Source: Flectonema sp. DT1601 (Eukaryota; Euglenozoa; Diplonemea; Diplonemida; Diplonemidae). Taken from it: a stretch of DNA of 64,000 nucleotides. The stretch covers positions 1,514,945-1,578,944 of the forward strand of contig OZ025786.1 in the NCBI GenBank assembly GCA_964019425.1. Reading direction: 5' to 3'. The notes beneath the pieces are model-generated. The model was not told the DNA's origin and searched no databases. It saw nothing but the letters and a program-made list of their open reading frames with translations. Made by a program: the position numbers and the translations under genes. Below, piece after piece: positions 44,002 through 53,600 of this stretch. Position 1 is the stretch's first letter. Each line of letters opens with the position of its first letter.

Positions 44002-45228
44002 ATGCCTCTCCTTGCAAGGAGACTGCAGCGAGGGTGTCGACAAAGTTCCAGACTTTCCTGGTCTGGTGGAGGTAGAGTGTTAACGGCTGTCGTCAGCTGC
44101 AGAGCTGTCGAAAGCGCTGGCATGGGAATGATGGTTCCTCTTCTCCCAATGCTGGCTGAAGGTGTTGGTATCGGAGCCAGTGGAGTCGGCCTCATGGTAG
44201 GCGCTGCATCAACAGGAAAAATATTCTCTTCCTTAGCAATAGGAAGAGTTGCAGATAAATCAGAAAATAGGAAAATTCTTATGATACTTGGTCGTATTAC
44301 ATGGTCTTTATCCGTCCTTGGAACTGCTTTGAGCACTACATTCTTCCCTCTTCTCCTCTCTCGCTTTACAATGGGAGTTGCAGCAGCGGCATCAACCGCT
44401 TGTGCAACAGCCTACGTAACTGACATTGCTGCTTCTATGACGCACAATAAAAATCTAACTCTCTGCAGTTTAGATTGCGCTTCCAGTTTCTCTTATGCCG
44501 CAGGTCCCCTACTGGGGGGAATTCTTGTGACTCATCTCGGAGTTAGCAGTCCGTTTTATATTCTTGGTGCTGCATCAGCTGCTGCAGTCTTCGCAGTTCA
44601 CTTTTACCTCCCAGACGGGACTGGTGCAAAGAAGATTGAAGGAAATGTTGAAAAAGTACTTTCCTTTAAAAGTATAATAACAGGGATTCGAACAGCACCT
44701 GAAGCAATCATACTAGGAAGGGTTGCGACATATGTCGGATGGGGAGCAATGCTAACACTCGTTCCATTACAAGCTGCAACTGTCTGGGGAGCCACTGCGA
44801 CAGATATCGGAATCGTATTTTCTGTTGCTGCTTCTGTTGGAATTATTTGTATGCCGGTTGCAGCTACTCTCGTTGATAAGTTTGGTTCTCAACATCTATA
44901 TCGCATAGCTGCAGTGTTAGCTGTTGTTGGATGCACTGGTGTCGCTTGTTCTTCAACATATCTCCAGTTCTTTGTGTCATTTCTAGTTTGGGAAACTGGC
45001 GAAGGAATACTCGCTTCTGTGTTAACATCAGTCACAGTGGAAACTGCTGCTGAGAATCGCAAAGCAGAACTTATCACAACAACAAAACAAGCTGGTGAAG
45101 TTGCTCTTCTCCTCAGTTGTCCACTTTTTGGGGTCTTGGCGGACGTGTTTTCTCCTACTTGCGGATTGTTAACTTGCGCTTCATTAACAGCAGCTCTCTT
45201 TTTACGTAGTGGTTATACAATGACTTGA
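44002..45228 (+). CDS. MFS transporter (DHA1-like)
   Basis: A 408-aa intronless protein with about 11-12 hydrophobic segments. The major facilitator signature between segments 2 and 3 is present as GRVADKSENRKILM (family form G-x-x-x-D-R-x-G-R-R), and segment 5 shows SYAAGPLLGG, the proline/glycine motif C of antiporter-type drug:H+ families. A second copy of the loop motif (ATLVDKFGSQ) starts the second half. The first ~30 residues are Arg/Ser-rich with no acid (MPLLARRLQRGCRQSSRL), which could be a mitochondrial targeting sequence. The substrate is unknown. Confidence 0.88.
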   Translation: MPLLARRLQRGCRQSSRLSWSGGGRVLTAVVSCRAVESAGMGMMVPLLPMLAEGVGIGASGVGLMVGAASTGKIFSSLAIGRVADKSENRKILMILGRITWSLSVLGTALSTTFFPLLLSRFTMGVAAAASTACATAYVTDIAASMTHNKNLTLCSLDCASSFSYAAGPLLGGILVTHLGVSSPFYILGAASAAAVFAVHFYLPDGTGAKKIEGNVEKVLSFKSIITGIRTAPEAIILGRVATYVGWGAMLTLVPLQAATVWGATATDIGIVFSVAASVGIICMPVAATLVDKFGSQHLYRIAAVLAVVGCTGVACSSTYLQFFVSFLVWETGEGILASVLTSVTVETAAENRKAELITTTKQAGEVALLLSCPLFGVLADVFSPTCGLLTCASLTAALFLRSGYTMT

Positions 45229-45917
45229 TACAGCCACATTAATATAATGTTGGCCATTCTTGAGCTTGAGTAAACAGTTTTAAACTGCTGCAAGGAATAT
45301 ATTTTCTTAATTTTTTTTCCTTTTTTTTTTTTTTTCAGTTCTGTTTTTTTTTTCTTTTTTTTTTCGGGAAGTTCTGTGCAAAAGTGTTAAATCAGATCTT
45401 TTAGTAATTGAGTACGCTTTTCCTCCTTCCTATTTTCTCATTTTCTGATTTGCCTTACGTAATTGGCGTTCAGAAGAGATAAAAGATCGATGTACTGATC
45501 AGTGCAGTTACTCATTTCATTTTTTTTATGTGTAGTTATGTTTTTTTTTTAAAAATTCTATACCCTCGGGATTTGATTAGCATTCTTCATTTTTTTTTAC
45601 TCTTTTTTTTCAATGACATTATTCTCGTTAAGGGTAAGAAAAAAAAAAAAAAAACTACTTTTTTTTTTTCTCTCTCTCTGCGTATACCGTGACGGAGCGC
45701 CACCGCGCCAGTCAGTCTTTTTTTTTTCATTTTTTTTTTTTTTTTTTTTTTTTTCCGTAACCTCATACGGGATGAGTAATTCTGCTACATGTTTTAGTCA
45801 ATTTTCCATTTTTAAAATTGAACCTTCCAATCTACCAGGTCAACATGTTTCTATGAGCCCAAGATGATATATCGCAAAAAACTTTTTGTGTGACAGGTAA
45901 AAAAAAAAAAAAAAAAA
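45229..45917. other. Intergenic DNA
   Basis: No gene is visible. T and A runs dominate. TTTTGTGTGACAG (ending about 45896), GT and a 20-nt A-run lead directly into the next start codon. Confidence 0.55.
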
Positions 45918-46483
45918 ATGTCCGTGAAACCAATTTTAAAGCATGGTACAAGTTTCGTTGATGGAACACATCAAGTTGCAGATTCGAGACACATGAAATG
46001 GGATGAGGGTAATCTAAAAGAAAATCAAGAATATATGGATAACAATCCGAAAATGAAAATAGATGAACCGGACACTCCCTTCGTAGAATACAAAATGGAA
46101 GATGACCAAGAACTCAAACACGATGAGGAAACTGAAGAACTTGAAAAACGACGTAAATTAGAAATTGAAAAACATACTGAAATTGATATCCACGCTAGAC
46201 TTGTAATGGCTGAAGCGAAGCTTAACAAGCACGTCGATAAAACTGATGATGTGACCACACCAACTGAAAAGGATAAAGAAGCGGATTTTAAAAATAAAAG
46301 ACGTGCTGTGTATGCTGACGAAGGCGCAAAGTATGTTAATAATTATTTTTTTTTAAAAACAGCTGATAAAAAAAAAATCAAAATTAATTAACAAAAAAAA
46401 AAAAAATTAGATTTAAAGATCTTCTCAAGAATGGTATTCCTGACTCAGATGAAGAAGATGACGATGATGAAGATGAAAAATAA
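45918..46483 (+). CDS. Protein phosphatase 1 inhibitor-2 (PPP1R2/Glc8 family)
   Basis: Exons 45918-46330 and 46411-46483 join in frame to 161 aa. The family's three PP1-docking elements are all recognisable: KPILKHG (SILK-type, residues 4-10), HMKWDEGNL, and the RRAVYADEGAKF helix spanning the splice, equivalent to the inhibitor-2 HYNE region that covers the PP1 active site. MKIDEPDTPFVEY contains the conserved phospho-Thr site (PxTP). It ends in an acidic tail. The intron (80 nt) is GTATGT...A-run...TTAG. The start abuts a 20-A run after a GACAG acceptor. Inhibitor-2 binds and modulates PP1; a PPP-type phosphatase is encoded at 3.3-5.2 kb. Confidence 0.92.
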
Positions 46484-46906
46484 GTGGTAACAAATCGATG
46501 ATGGTTTATTATTTTTTTTAGATTTTAAAAAAGTATGCGCTGCTTGTTTCGAGACCTACGAATCGATCCTTAGAATCGAATGGTCCTTCGCAACTTTACA
46601 ACTTCGTGTAGTAGGTATCAACTACCCGTGTGGTTATTATTACTGGCTCAATCGGTAATGGTCAGTCCCCTAGCCATTGTTATCTAAACACACATCTGAT
46701 TCGTGATATTACTGCAAATTAAAAAAAAGCTTTCTTAGAGCTCACCTCCAGCTGGGTTGTTTTTTTGTATAACACAAATGGCAATGCCACTTCTTTACTC
46801 ATAAAGGAGAAACAACATGACACACGTTTTGAGTTTTTTTTTAAAAAAAAAAAAAAAAAAATTAATGTTTTTTTTTTTATCTCTTACAATACAGACTATA
46901 AGAAAA
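46484..46906. other. Intergenic DNA
   Basis: No coding region. The 46540-46720 part has balanced composition but no RNA fold or open frame I can name. CTCTTACAATACAG ends at 46894, 12 nt before the next start. Confidence 0.5.
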
Positions 46907-48340
46907 ATGGCACCTATGCTGCCACCTCCTAAACCCTTGGCGAGGAATACGGTAGCCAAGGGAATTCCTATTGCGGAGATAAAGTATAAAAAACCAGAAT
47001 GGTCAGGGAAAGGTTCACGAGGATGGGGAAGGTTTGAAGTAGTAAAAGGGGGCAGCCTAGTAGACATATTAAAAATAAGTAAAGAATACCACATCATAGG
47101 AAGAGACACTAGATGTGATACAGTTATAGAACACCCCAGCAGCTCAAGACAACATGCTGTATTTCAATTAAGTAGGAATGACGATATTTACGTATATGAC
47201 TGTGATTCAGCTCATGGAACATTCGTCAACAAAAAACAAATAAAATCAAAAACTCACATTAAACTGAATTCAGGTGATTCTGTGGTCTTTGGAAACAGCA
47301 CTCGCTGTTTTGTACTGGATATACCAAGTGAAGAAGAACCTAAAGTGATTGTAACCGAATCGATGAGCTCTGAGTTAGAATTATTTAATACTAATAAGGA
47401 AAGTATTAAAGACTTATTACTTACAAAGCAATCCACTACAACAAGTAGTAATACGAATACTGTAAACATTATTAAGGATGATCGGATAGAGGACGTCATT
47501 GGGTTCGACGAGGATGATGAGTTCTACGATCGAACTGTAAAAAAATCAAAATCAACAAAAAATAAAAAAATAACATCGAATACGTTGAAAAAAGACATTT
47601 CTCGATTGGAATCTGAACAAATTACGTCGTCAAAAGAACGACAAGAACTTCTTAATGATATCACTTCTGCTACCAATCTTGTTGAACAGTATGCTGATGA
47701 TCCTCACCAGTCCTACATGGCTCAGGCTTCTTTATCAACCTCACGGGATCAATTAAAGTTACTCGATTCTCGCATCAAACAAACTGCTTCTGAGCTCCAA
47801 TCGAAAATGGTAACTCTGCAGTCGGTGTTGCCGGTGTTGCCGGAGTTAAAAAAACCGACATCACACTCGGAAGAAAAGAAGGGTCAGATTACGCCAGGTG
47901 AGATTCAAATGATAAAGAGACCTAAAAAAGAAAATCAGCAACCGAAAATAAATAACGTCGACACTGAGCAGCTGCTTAAAGCTCGAGAAGAAGAACTGAA
48001 AAGTCGAAGAGAAGAGAAAGAGACTCGAAAACAGTCAGCGATGAGCATACTAAAAGATATTCAATCTGACATGGGACTCATCAGACAAAAGAAATCCAAC
48101 AGTGAGAGAGCATCCGAGTCTTCAACACCCGCAACTGATGACATCAACTTGGTACCTTCTAATAATGATAACATCGACTGCTCAGACAAATCCGACAACA
48201 GTACTTGGGTCCAACCCACTGGACAAACCGGAGATGGTCGTTCTGCCGTATGTGTTCTGATTCTACTTTTGTTTTATGAAAACAAACAAAACAATAAAAA
48301 AAAAAAAAAAAAACAGCTGAACGACCTCCTCGGGTACTAA
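46907..48340 (+). CDS. Kanadaptin-like FHA-domain protein (SLC4A1AP family)
   Basis: Exons 46907-48247 and 48317-48340 give 454 aa. The N-terminus has the kanadaptin-type lead-in YKKPEWSGKGS, then an FHA domain (about 40-130): VVKGGSLVDI, IIGRDTRCD with the phosphothreonine-binding Arg, HPSSSRQHAVFQ, DSAHGTFVNKKQI. The middle is charged and helical. The C-terminus WVQPTGQTGDGRSA plus LNDLLGY from exon 2 matches the conserved family ending. Relatives are nuclear, dsRNA-binding and spliceosome-associated. The 7-residue last exon completing the family motif strongly supports the intron (GTATGT...A17CAG, 69 nt). The start is 12 nt after the acceptor; an in-frame upstream ATG at 46817 is followed only by a lysine run. 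Confidence 0.85.
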   Translation: MAPMLPPPKPLARNTVAKGIPIAEIKYKKPEWSGKGSRGWGRFEVVKGGSLVDILKISKEYHIIGRDTRCDTVIEHPSSSRQHAVFQLSRNDDIYVYDCDSAHGTFVNKKQIKSKTHIKLNSGDSVVFGNSTRCFVLDIPSEEEPKVIVTESMSSELELFNTNKESIKDLLLTKQSTTTSSNTNTVNIIKDDRIEDVIGFDEDDEFYDRTVKKSKSTKNKKITSNTLKKDISRLESEQITSSKERQELLNDITSATNLVEQYADDPHQSYMAQASLSTSRDQLKLLDSRIKQTASELQSKMVTLQSVLPVLPELKKPTSHSEEKKGQITPGEIQMIKRPKKENQQPKINNVDTEQLLKAREEELKSRREEKETRKQSAMSILKDIQSDMGLIRQKKSNSERASESSTPATDDINLVPSNNDNIDCSDKSDNSTWVQPTGQTGDGRSAVCVLILLLFYENKQNNKKKKKKQLNDLLGY

Positions 48341-48553
48341 CCTACATAACACAACCTGTATCAGATTATGGGAATTAGATGAAATTATATTGGCTTATGA
48401 CAAGCCAGGGGATGATTAGTTTTTTTTCTTTTTTTTCTTCAACACAATTTACATTATTCTTCTAAAGGTCAATATTATGATAAACCTCTATTAACGAAGG
48501 GTTTGAGTTGAAGGGAGAGCTTTATACACAAAAAAAAAAAAAAAAAAAAAAAA

Positions 48554-50064
48554 ATGAAAGGAAACCCCGATGCGAAAGCTGGAATCAATATTTCAGCGAT
48601 TCCAAAAATATCAAAAATATCACTTCGTGGAAAGTATGAGAGCGACATGTTTGATGGACCACAAGTAATTAAAAAGATGGAAATGGGTGAACTCGAGGAA
48701 TGGACGAGAGGAATGGAGTGGCACCCAGGACTTCTACTCAAACGACCAAATGAAAAGTTTAACGTCTACACATCCAAGGATGGTAAAATAATAACAGAAG
48801 ATAAGAAAGCGGGTTGCCCATATTCCTATCAATCAGGAACTAAGTCGTTAAAGATGGCTCCCAGGCAGTTGGTTGATACTCTCGCAATGAAAAACCGAAC
48901 GTACAAATATCAATTTCAAGACACTATACTTGACACAGAGAAAGCCTGTAACGAAAGCTTACTCGGAAGTATCTGTCACGCGATTCACTACGGAGGTGTT
49001 CACAGTAATGATCTCTGTTATAGTGAACCTGGTAGCTATGTTCCCTTACGTTATTATGATACAAACTGTCTTAGGTATCAAGTTTCTGGAAGGAGGAAAT
49101 TAGTATTTTTCAATCCAGCATCATACACTTCTCTTTATCCATTTCCAGTTTCACATCCTGCTGACAAGTTTAGTCAAGTTGGTGATTATCTTCATAATGG
49201 GACTCAACCGCCTGATGGAAAGTTTCCAAGATACATGTCAGCAGGAGAAGGTGGGAAGTTCACTTGTGAATTGCTACCGGGTGAAGTATTGTGTCTTCCG
49301 CAATATTGGTGGATATATGAATTACCCTCAAAGGAAGCTGTCACTACATTAACCTTATACTGCATACCTGAACAACAGAAATCTAAGCTCGTTGAACATG
49401 GTTACCGACGAACACTTGAACTTCTTCTTAATGGTAAGTTAGAATCTACTGAAGCACATAAGTTGTGGTCTTGTATTGATCTTGGATTTATTCCTTCAAC
49501 TGGGTTCCACAGAGATGGTTTGAATACTATTTTAGAAAAGACTCAGCGTCACATTGGTGGAACTCGTCACTCTGTGCTTCTACGGGTATGAAAACATTTA
49601 CTTTTTTTTTGTACCTACAAACCCATTGTTCGGTAGAAAGGGAATTGTGGCAGCGTAACTACCTATTCATTTATTAGGATTTTCTACCGGTTGCGCACAA
49701 ACAAAATAAAAGTGTGAGTGAGTAAGTAAAAAGTGAAGTTTACCGATTCTTTTTTTTTTTTTTTTTTTTTTGTTCGTTCTGTAGAGAGCTGCTCAGGTTG
49801 CTCGCATAAAACAAAAGTAAGTGACAGCAGCCTGATGCTATTTCTTGTGTCGCTTTCTTTGAAAAATTCCTCATAACAGGAGGCACTGCGTGCAATCAGA
49901 AACCGGGAAAAAACAAACAAACAAACAAACAGGAAATTGCAAAAGGTCGCTTTCACACATTAACACTTAAAGACAAGTACCTTCAACATCTATTATCGGG
50001 TTCAAAAGAACCGTATGAAGAAGAACCTAATAATGCTCTTCCACTTGCTCACTGGATTAAATAA
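48554..50064 (+). CDS. JmjC/cupin-8-like protein, probably lacking iron ligands
   Basis: Proposed exons 48554-49585, 49785-49816, 49880-49889 and 49933-50064 give 401 aa. Residues about 150-280 read as a cupin_8 (FIH/JMJD5-like) fold: EPGSYVPLRYYDTNCLRYQ, VSGRRKLVFFNPASY and LLPGEVLCLPQYWWIYEL. Active members have H-x-D in the first segment and a His after the WW of the last; here these read R-Y-Y-D and I-Y, so the iron site appears lost. The first exon is secure. The 3' end (RFHTLTLKDKYLQHLLSG...ALPLAHWIK) is clearly coding in phase, but linking it needs a 10-nt exon and a 43-nt intron, or another splice choice. Intron 1 carries element R1. The start abuts a 25-A run. Confidence 0.72.
49609..49762 (+). 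repeat. Dispersed intronic element R1, copy 2
   Basis: It lies inside the first JmjC intron and is the near reverse complement of 4636-4778. Shared blocks are GTACCTACAAA, CCCATTGTTCGGTAGAAAG, GAATTGTG, ACCGGTTGCGCACAAACAAA and GTAAGTAAAAAGTGAAGTTT, ending in a T-run of about 23. Confidence 0.85.
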
Positions 50065-50698
50065 AAATGACACGGCGGAGGTTTGTACGGGAACAAAAAA
50101 AAAAAAAAAAAAGTCAGTCCGGCATGAGAAGGGTTCGTACGTAGCTCGTAGTCTCTTGGCTACGCAGAGTCCGTTTCTATGACACTCCGAAGACAAGACG
50201 TGAAGCCAATGCGAGATGGATATCTGGTGGGTCCTGTCGGTTGGATAGTAACCAAGAATTCCAGAGCAATGGATTTTGATTCCAAAGAAAGACTCCTTCT
50301 TCCGCGTCACCCTACAATGGATGGCAGGGAATACACGAGAAGAACTGCTGATTCCGGGAGTGCATATTCAGAACTACAACCAATGGCTTACTAGTAGCTA
50401 CTTACATCACAGTGCTCTCGCTTATAAAGCATTGCAATCATCATGACAAAGTACTCAGAAGAGATGGCCTCGGAAGCCAGCATACTGAGATTCACGTTCA
50501 TGCCACCAATCAAAAAAAGGCGACTGTTTGCATAGTTCTGTTGATATTTGATTAGGTCAGTTAGTAGAGTTTATGAAGTCAATCCACTACTTGGACAATC
50601 TTTATGAGATATTAACAAGTAAGTTAATAGTTAACCGTGTCGTAGTATAGATTAGTGTGTGTTATCTTTCCCTCTCAGCTTCCTAACAAAATATAAAA
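50065..50698. other. Balanced-composition region with competing short frames
   Basis: No firm gene. A 19-nt A-run at about 50095-50112 is followed by some 300 bp of unusually mixed composition holding overlapping short open frames (listed separately). The end carries TTTCCCTCTCAG (ending about 50679), the acceptor of the nuclease-helicase. Confidence 0.5.
50179..50394 (+). CDS. Possible small ORF, 71 aa
   Basis: A frame from ATG to TAG with mixed composition (MTLRRQDVKPMRDGYLVGPV; MDGREYTRRTADSGSAYSEL). An overlapping frame (RVRFYDTPKTRREANARWIS) is equally coding-like, so at most one is real; it could also be a decayed gene or the exon of a small spliced gene. No clean acceptor lies just upstream. 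Confidence 0.25.
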   Translation: MTLRRQDVKPMRDGYLVGPVGWIVTKNSRAMDFDSKERLLLPRHPTMDGREYTRRTADSGSAYSELQPMAY

Positions 50699-53600
50699 AT
50701 GTCTCTCCGACCTTCTACAGTTGGAACATACTACTCTCGTGGTGAGTGTGAACGGTATATTCACAAAGCAATCCATCAGAAAAAGAAAGAAACTGAACCT
50801 ATCACTGACAGCGTATTTAAAGCACACACAGAGAGAGGTAATAAGTTCGAAGATGATTTAGTAAGAAAGTTAGCTTTAACAACAACCGTCATAAATGCTG
50901 AAAACGAAGAACCACTAAACAGCGAGACTATAATGCCTTTTATTAAAAAACACAAACCGGAAGACGGCAACCCGTCAACAATATATTTTGCTCAATTCCC
51001 TTTAGCCCCTGTTACTCTTTATGGTACCTCAACAAGTAGGGCATTCCCTGACCTGTTGAGAGTTACGTATCATGAGAATGATTCGATTCACGTCACTATA
51101 ATTGACATTAAAAGCAGTTCAAAGGCTAAGATTTCTCACTGGGCTCAAATAACGACTTATCGACTTATTCTAACGAATATGATTAAGGACAGAAGTGTCG
51201 TGATATCTACATTTGGTGAGGTTTGGATTCCCTCAAATAATAAAAATAACTACTCAATTCATGAGATGTGTTTACTAGCGACTACTGAACAGATAATTAA
51301 GTTAATAAAAACACTACCAAAAACACCAACGGAGTCATCACCGTCATGGAATCTCTCATCTACGTGTGGTGGATGTGATTACCTAAACCAGTGTCGATCT
51401 GAAGCTGAAGGTACTCTCAAAGCAATTCCGCTTCTTACAAAGGGAAGGTTTAAATCATTAACCGACATCGAGGATTTAAATTCAAACATCCATCACGACT
51501 GTTCAACGTCGATGAGTAGCGATCTCCCTGAAACTATCTCTACTGGAATGGGTGATGAATCAGTAATTAGAGTAGACCGACTTAATGTTGCAGAGCAACT
51601 GTCATTCAAGACTTTGAATGATAAGAACATTAGACTTCGATCTTTCAAAGAGCATCTGCTGTCAGCAGAACCTCCATCAGTTTATATTGTGATTAGCATC
51701 TTAAGAGATTACTCTGATGCTGTTGGGACGTCTAAATCATTAGTAGCAGCGGTTTTTGATGATAAAGGTGATCGATGCGAAAGTAAACAATTTGAACAAA
51801 CAAACTGCAAAGAGGTACTTTCATTTTTACATAAACAAATACCATCAAATCAGTCAGTTGAGTTATACACTGCAACTGATGGAGATCGTGCGATCTTCAT
51901 CACAATGTTATGTCAAGAATTCACTAACAGATCAGCAACACCTGATGAGAAGCAAATCTTATCATATATATTCGATGCTGATACATTACACGGTCTCGGG
52001 ATATATACTCCAGATCTTTTTAGAGGATTAGATACTTACAAACCTGTTTTAAGTACTTCAGTGACATCTTCGCAATTGCAACTTATGAATTTAAGACGAG
52101 GTACTAGTGCGAAGGGTACAAAAGAGAGTTTAATGAAGAATCTGTTGTTAACTTTTGGGGAAGAAAAAACTCTGACAGAGGGCATTCAGGAAGAGTTGAG
52201 TTCATTCGACGGTCGCAATGGACTGCGAGCAGTTCCATACCTGATATCTACGATGTGTTGTCTTCCGACAGTGGGATACACGTCTGTTGATGAGTTGTAT
52301 GAGTTTTTTGATGCAGACTTTCCTGCTGAGACGGAACTACTGACATCCTCACTTCATGACATACATGGTATGCTGCAAGCTAGATGTGACTCTGCTATAA
52401 GTGTGATAGTAAGTGTCAGGGGAACCTTTCAAGAATCCTTAAAAGGAACACCTGTTTCTTCTATCAAATCTCCGCTTGAATTACCTCTTTCATTATCAAA
52501 CATTGAGAGTTACAGCATCCAACGAATGATTTATTTAAAACAGCTCGCAATGAAGACAAATTGTACCGAAGCAGTCAACGATCGCAGTACCGGTGAAGGA
52601 CTCATCTCAGCAAAAATAATCGACAAAAAAAAATTAAAAATATCTATAAGTAACGGAAAGGACCTCTACGAGAAGAATAATTCTGCTTTGGAAGAGGCAT
52701 TTCGAGGTGGTGCCTGGTTGGCATCGTTTGGTTCGAGTCCCGAATCGCACATCTTTTTTTCTGATGTGGCATATCATGCATACACGCAGAACAGTTCTGG
52801 ATGGGTTCCAGGTGCTAATAATGAGTTTTTGTGTGTTGCTGACATTCTGCCAAAGGGAGAGAAGGCTACAGGCAGTTCATTCAAATATATCAGGGAATGG
52901 AGTTTTGAAATCGATCACGACAGCAAGTCGAAGTTAGTTTTGTATCCCGACACTTCAAACTGGAAAAAGGATCAGAGAGTTCTTAGTAGCATGTTAGATA
53001 AATTTGACTCTCTCACGCTATCAAAAAGAGTCTCTGACTTCGTGTATGATAAATCTCTTGATTCTTTATTTACGTCTGTGTGTCCAGTGAAAGGGTTTGA
53101 TAAGGAAAATATATTTTGTAAAGTCTTTCAAAACAGTGTGGTCAACATCAAACCACTAATTGGAACTCCACCAACCCCACTAAGCGAATCGGATATTCAC
53201 ATTTGTAAAGAAACTGAAGTACTAACAAAGTCTCAACAAGAAGCTTTCAATCATGCAATAAATAACAGATTACAGCTGGTTTGGGGACCACCAGGAACGG
53301 GTAAAACAACCTACTTGGCTCATGCGATTGCAAAGTTAGTTGAACTCAATTGGGAATCCACTAGTTATAACATATTAGTTACAGCAGTTACTCGTGCAGC
53401 CATTAATGAATTAATCACGAAGGTTGGGAACCTATTTGAAGGGGAATGGGCAGAACGGTGCCTCGTAGGATTTGAAGACCGAGCAGCAGATGTGAAAGGC
53501 CAACCAGTTGTTAATAAACCAATCAAAGTAGTCGGAACAACTGCTTGGCAATTAGGTTCTAAGAATTTAATTTTTCAAAGTCCATGCGACGGACAACCAA

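Noticed and set aside
46540-46720. Possible tRNA or small RNA gene
   Set aside because: No cloverleaf or box elements could be drawn; only composition is suggestive.
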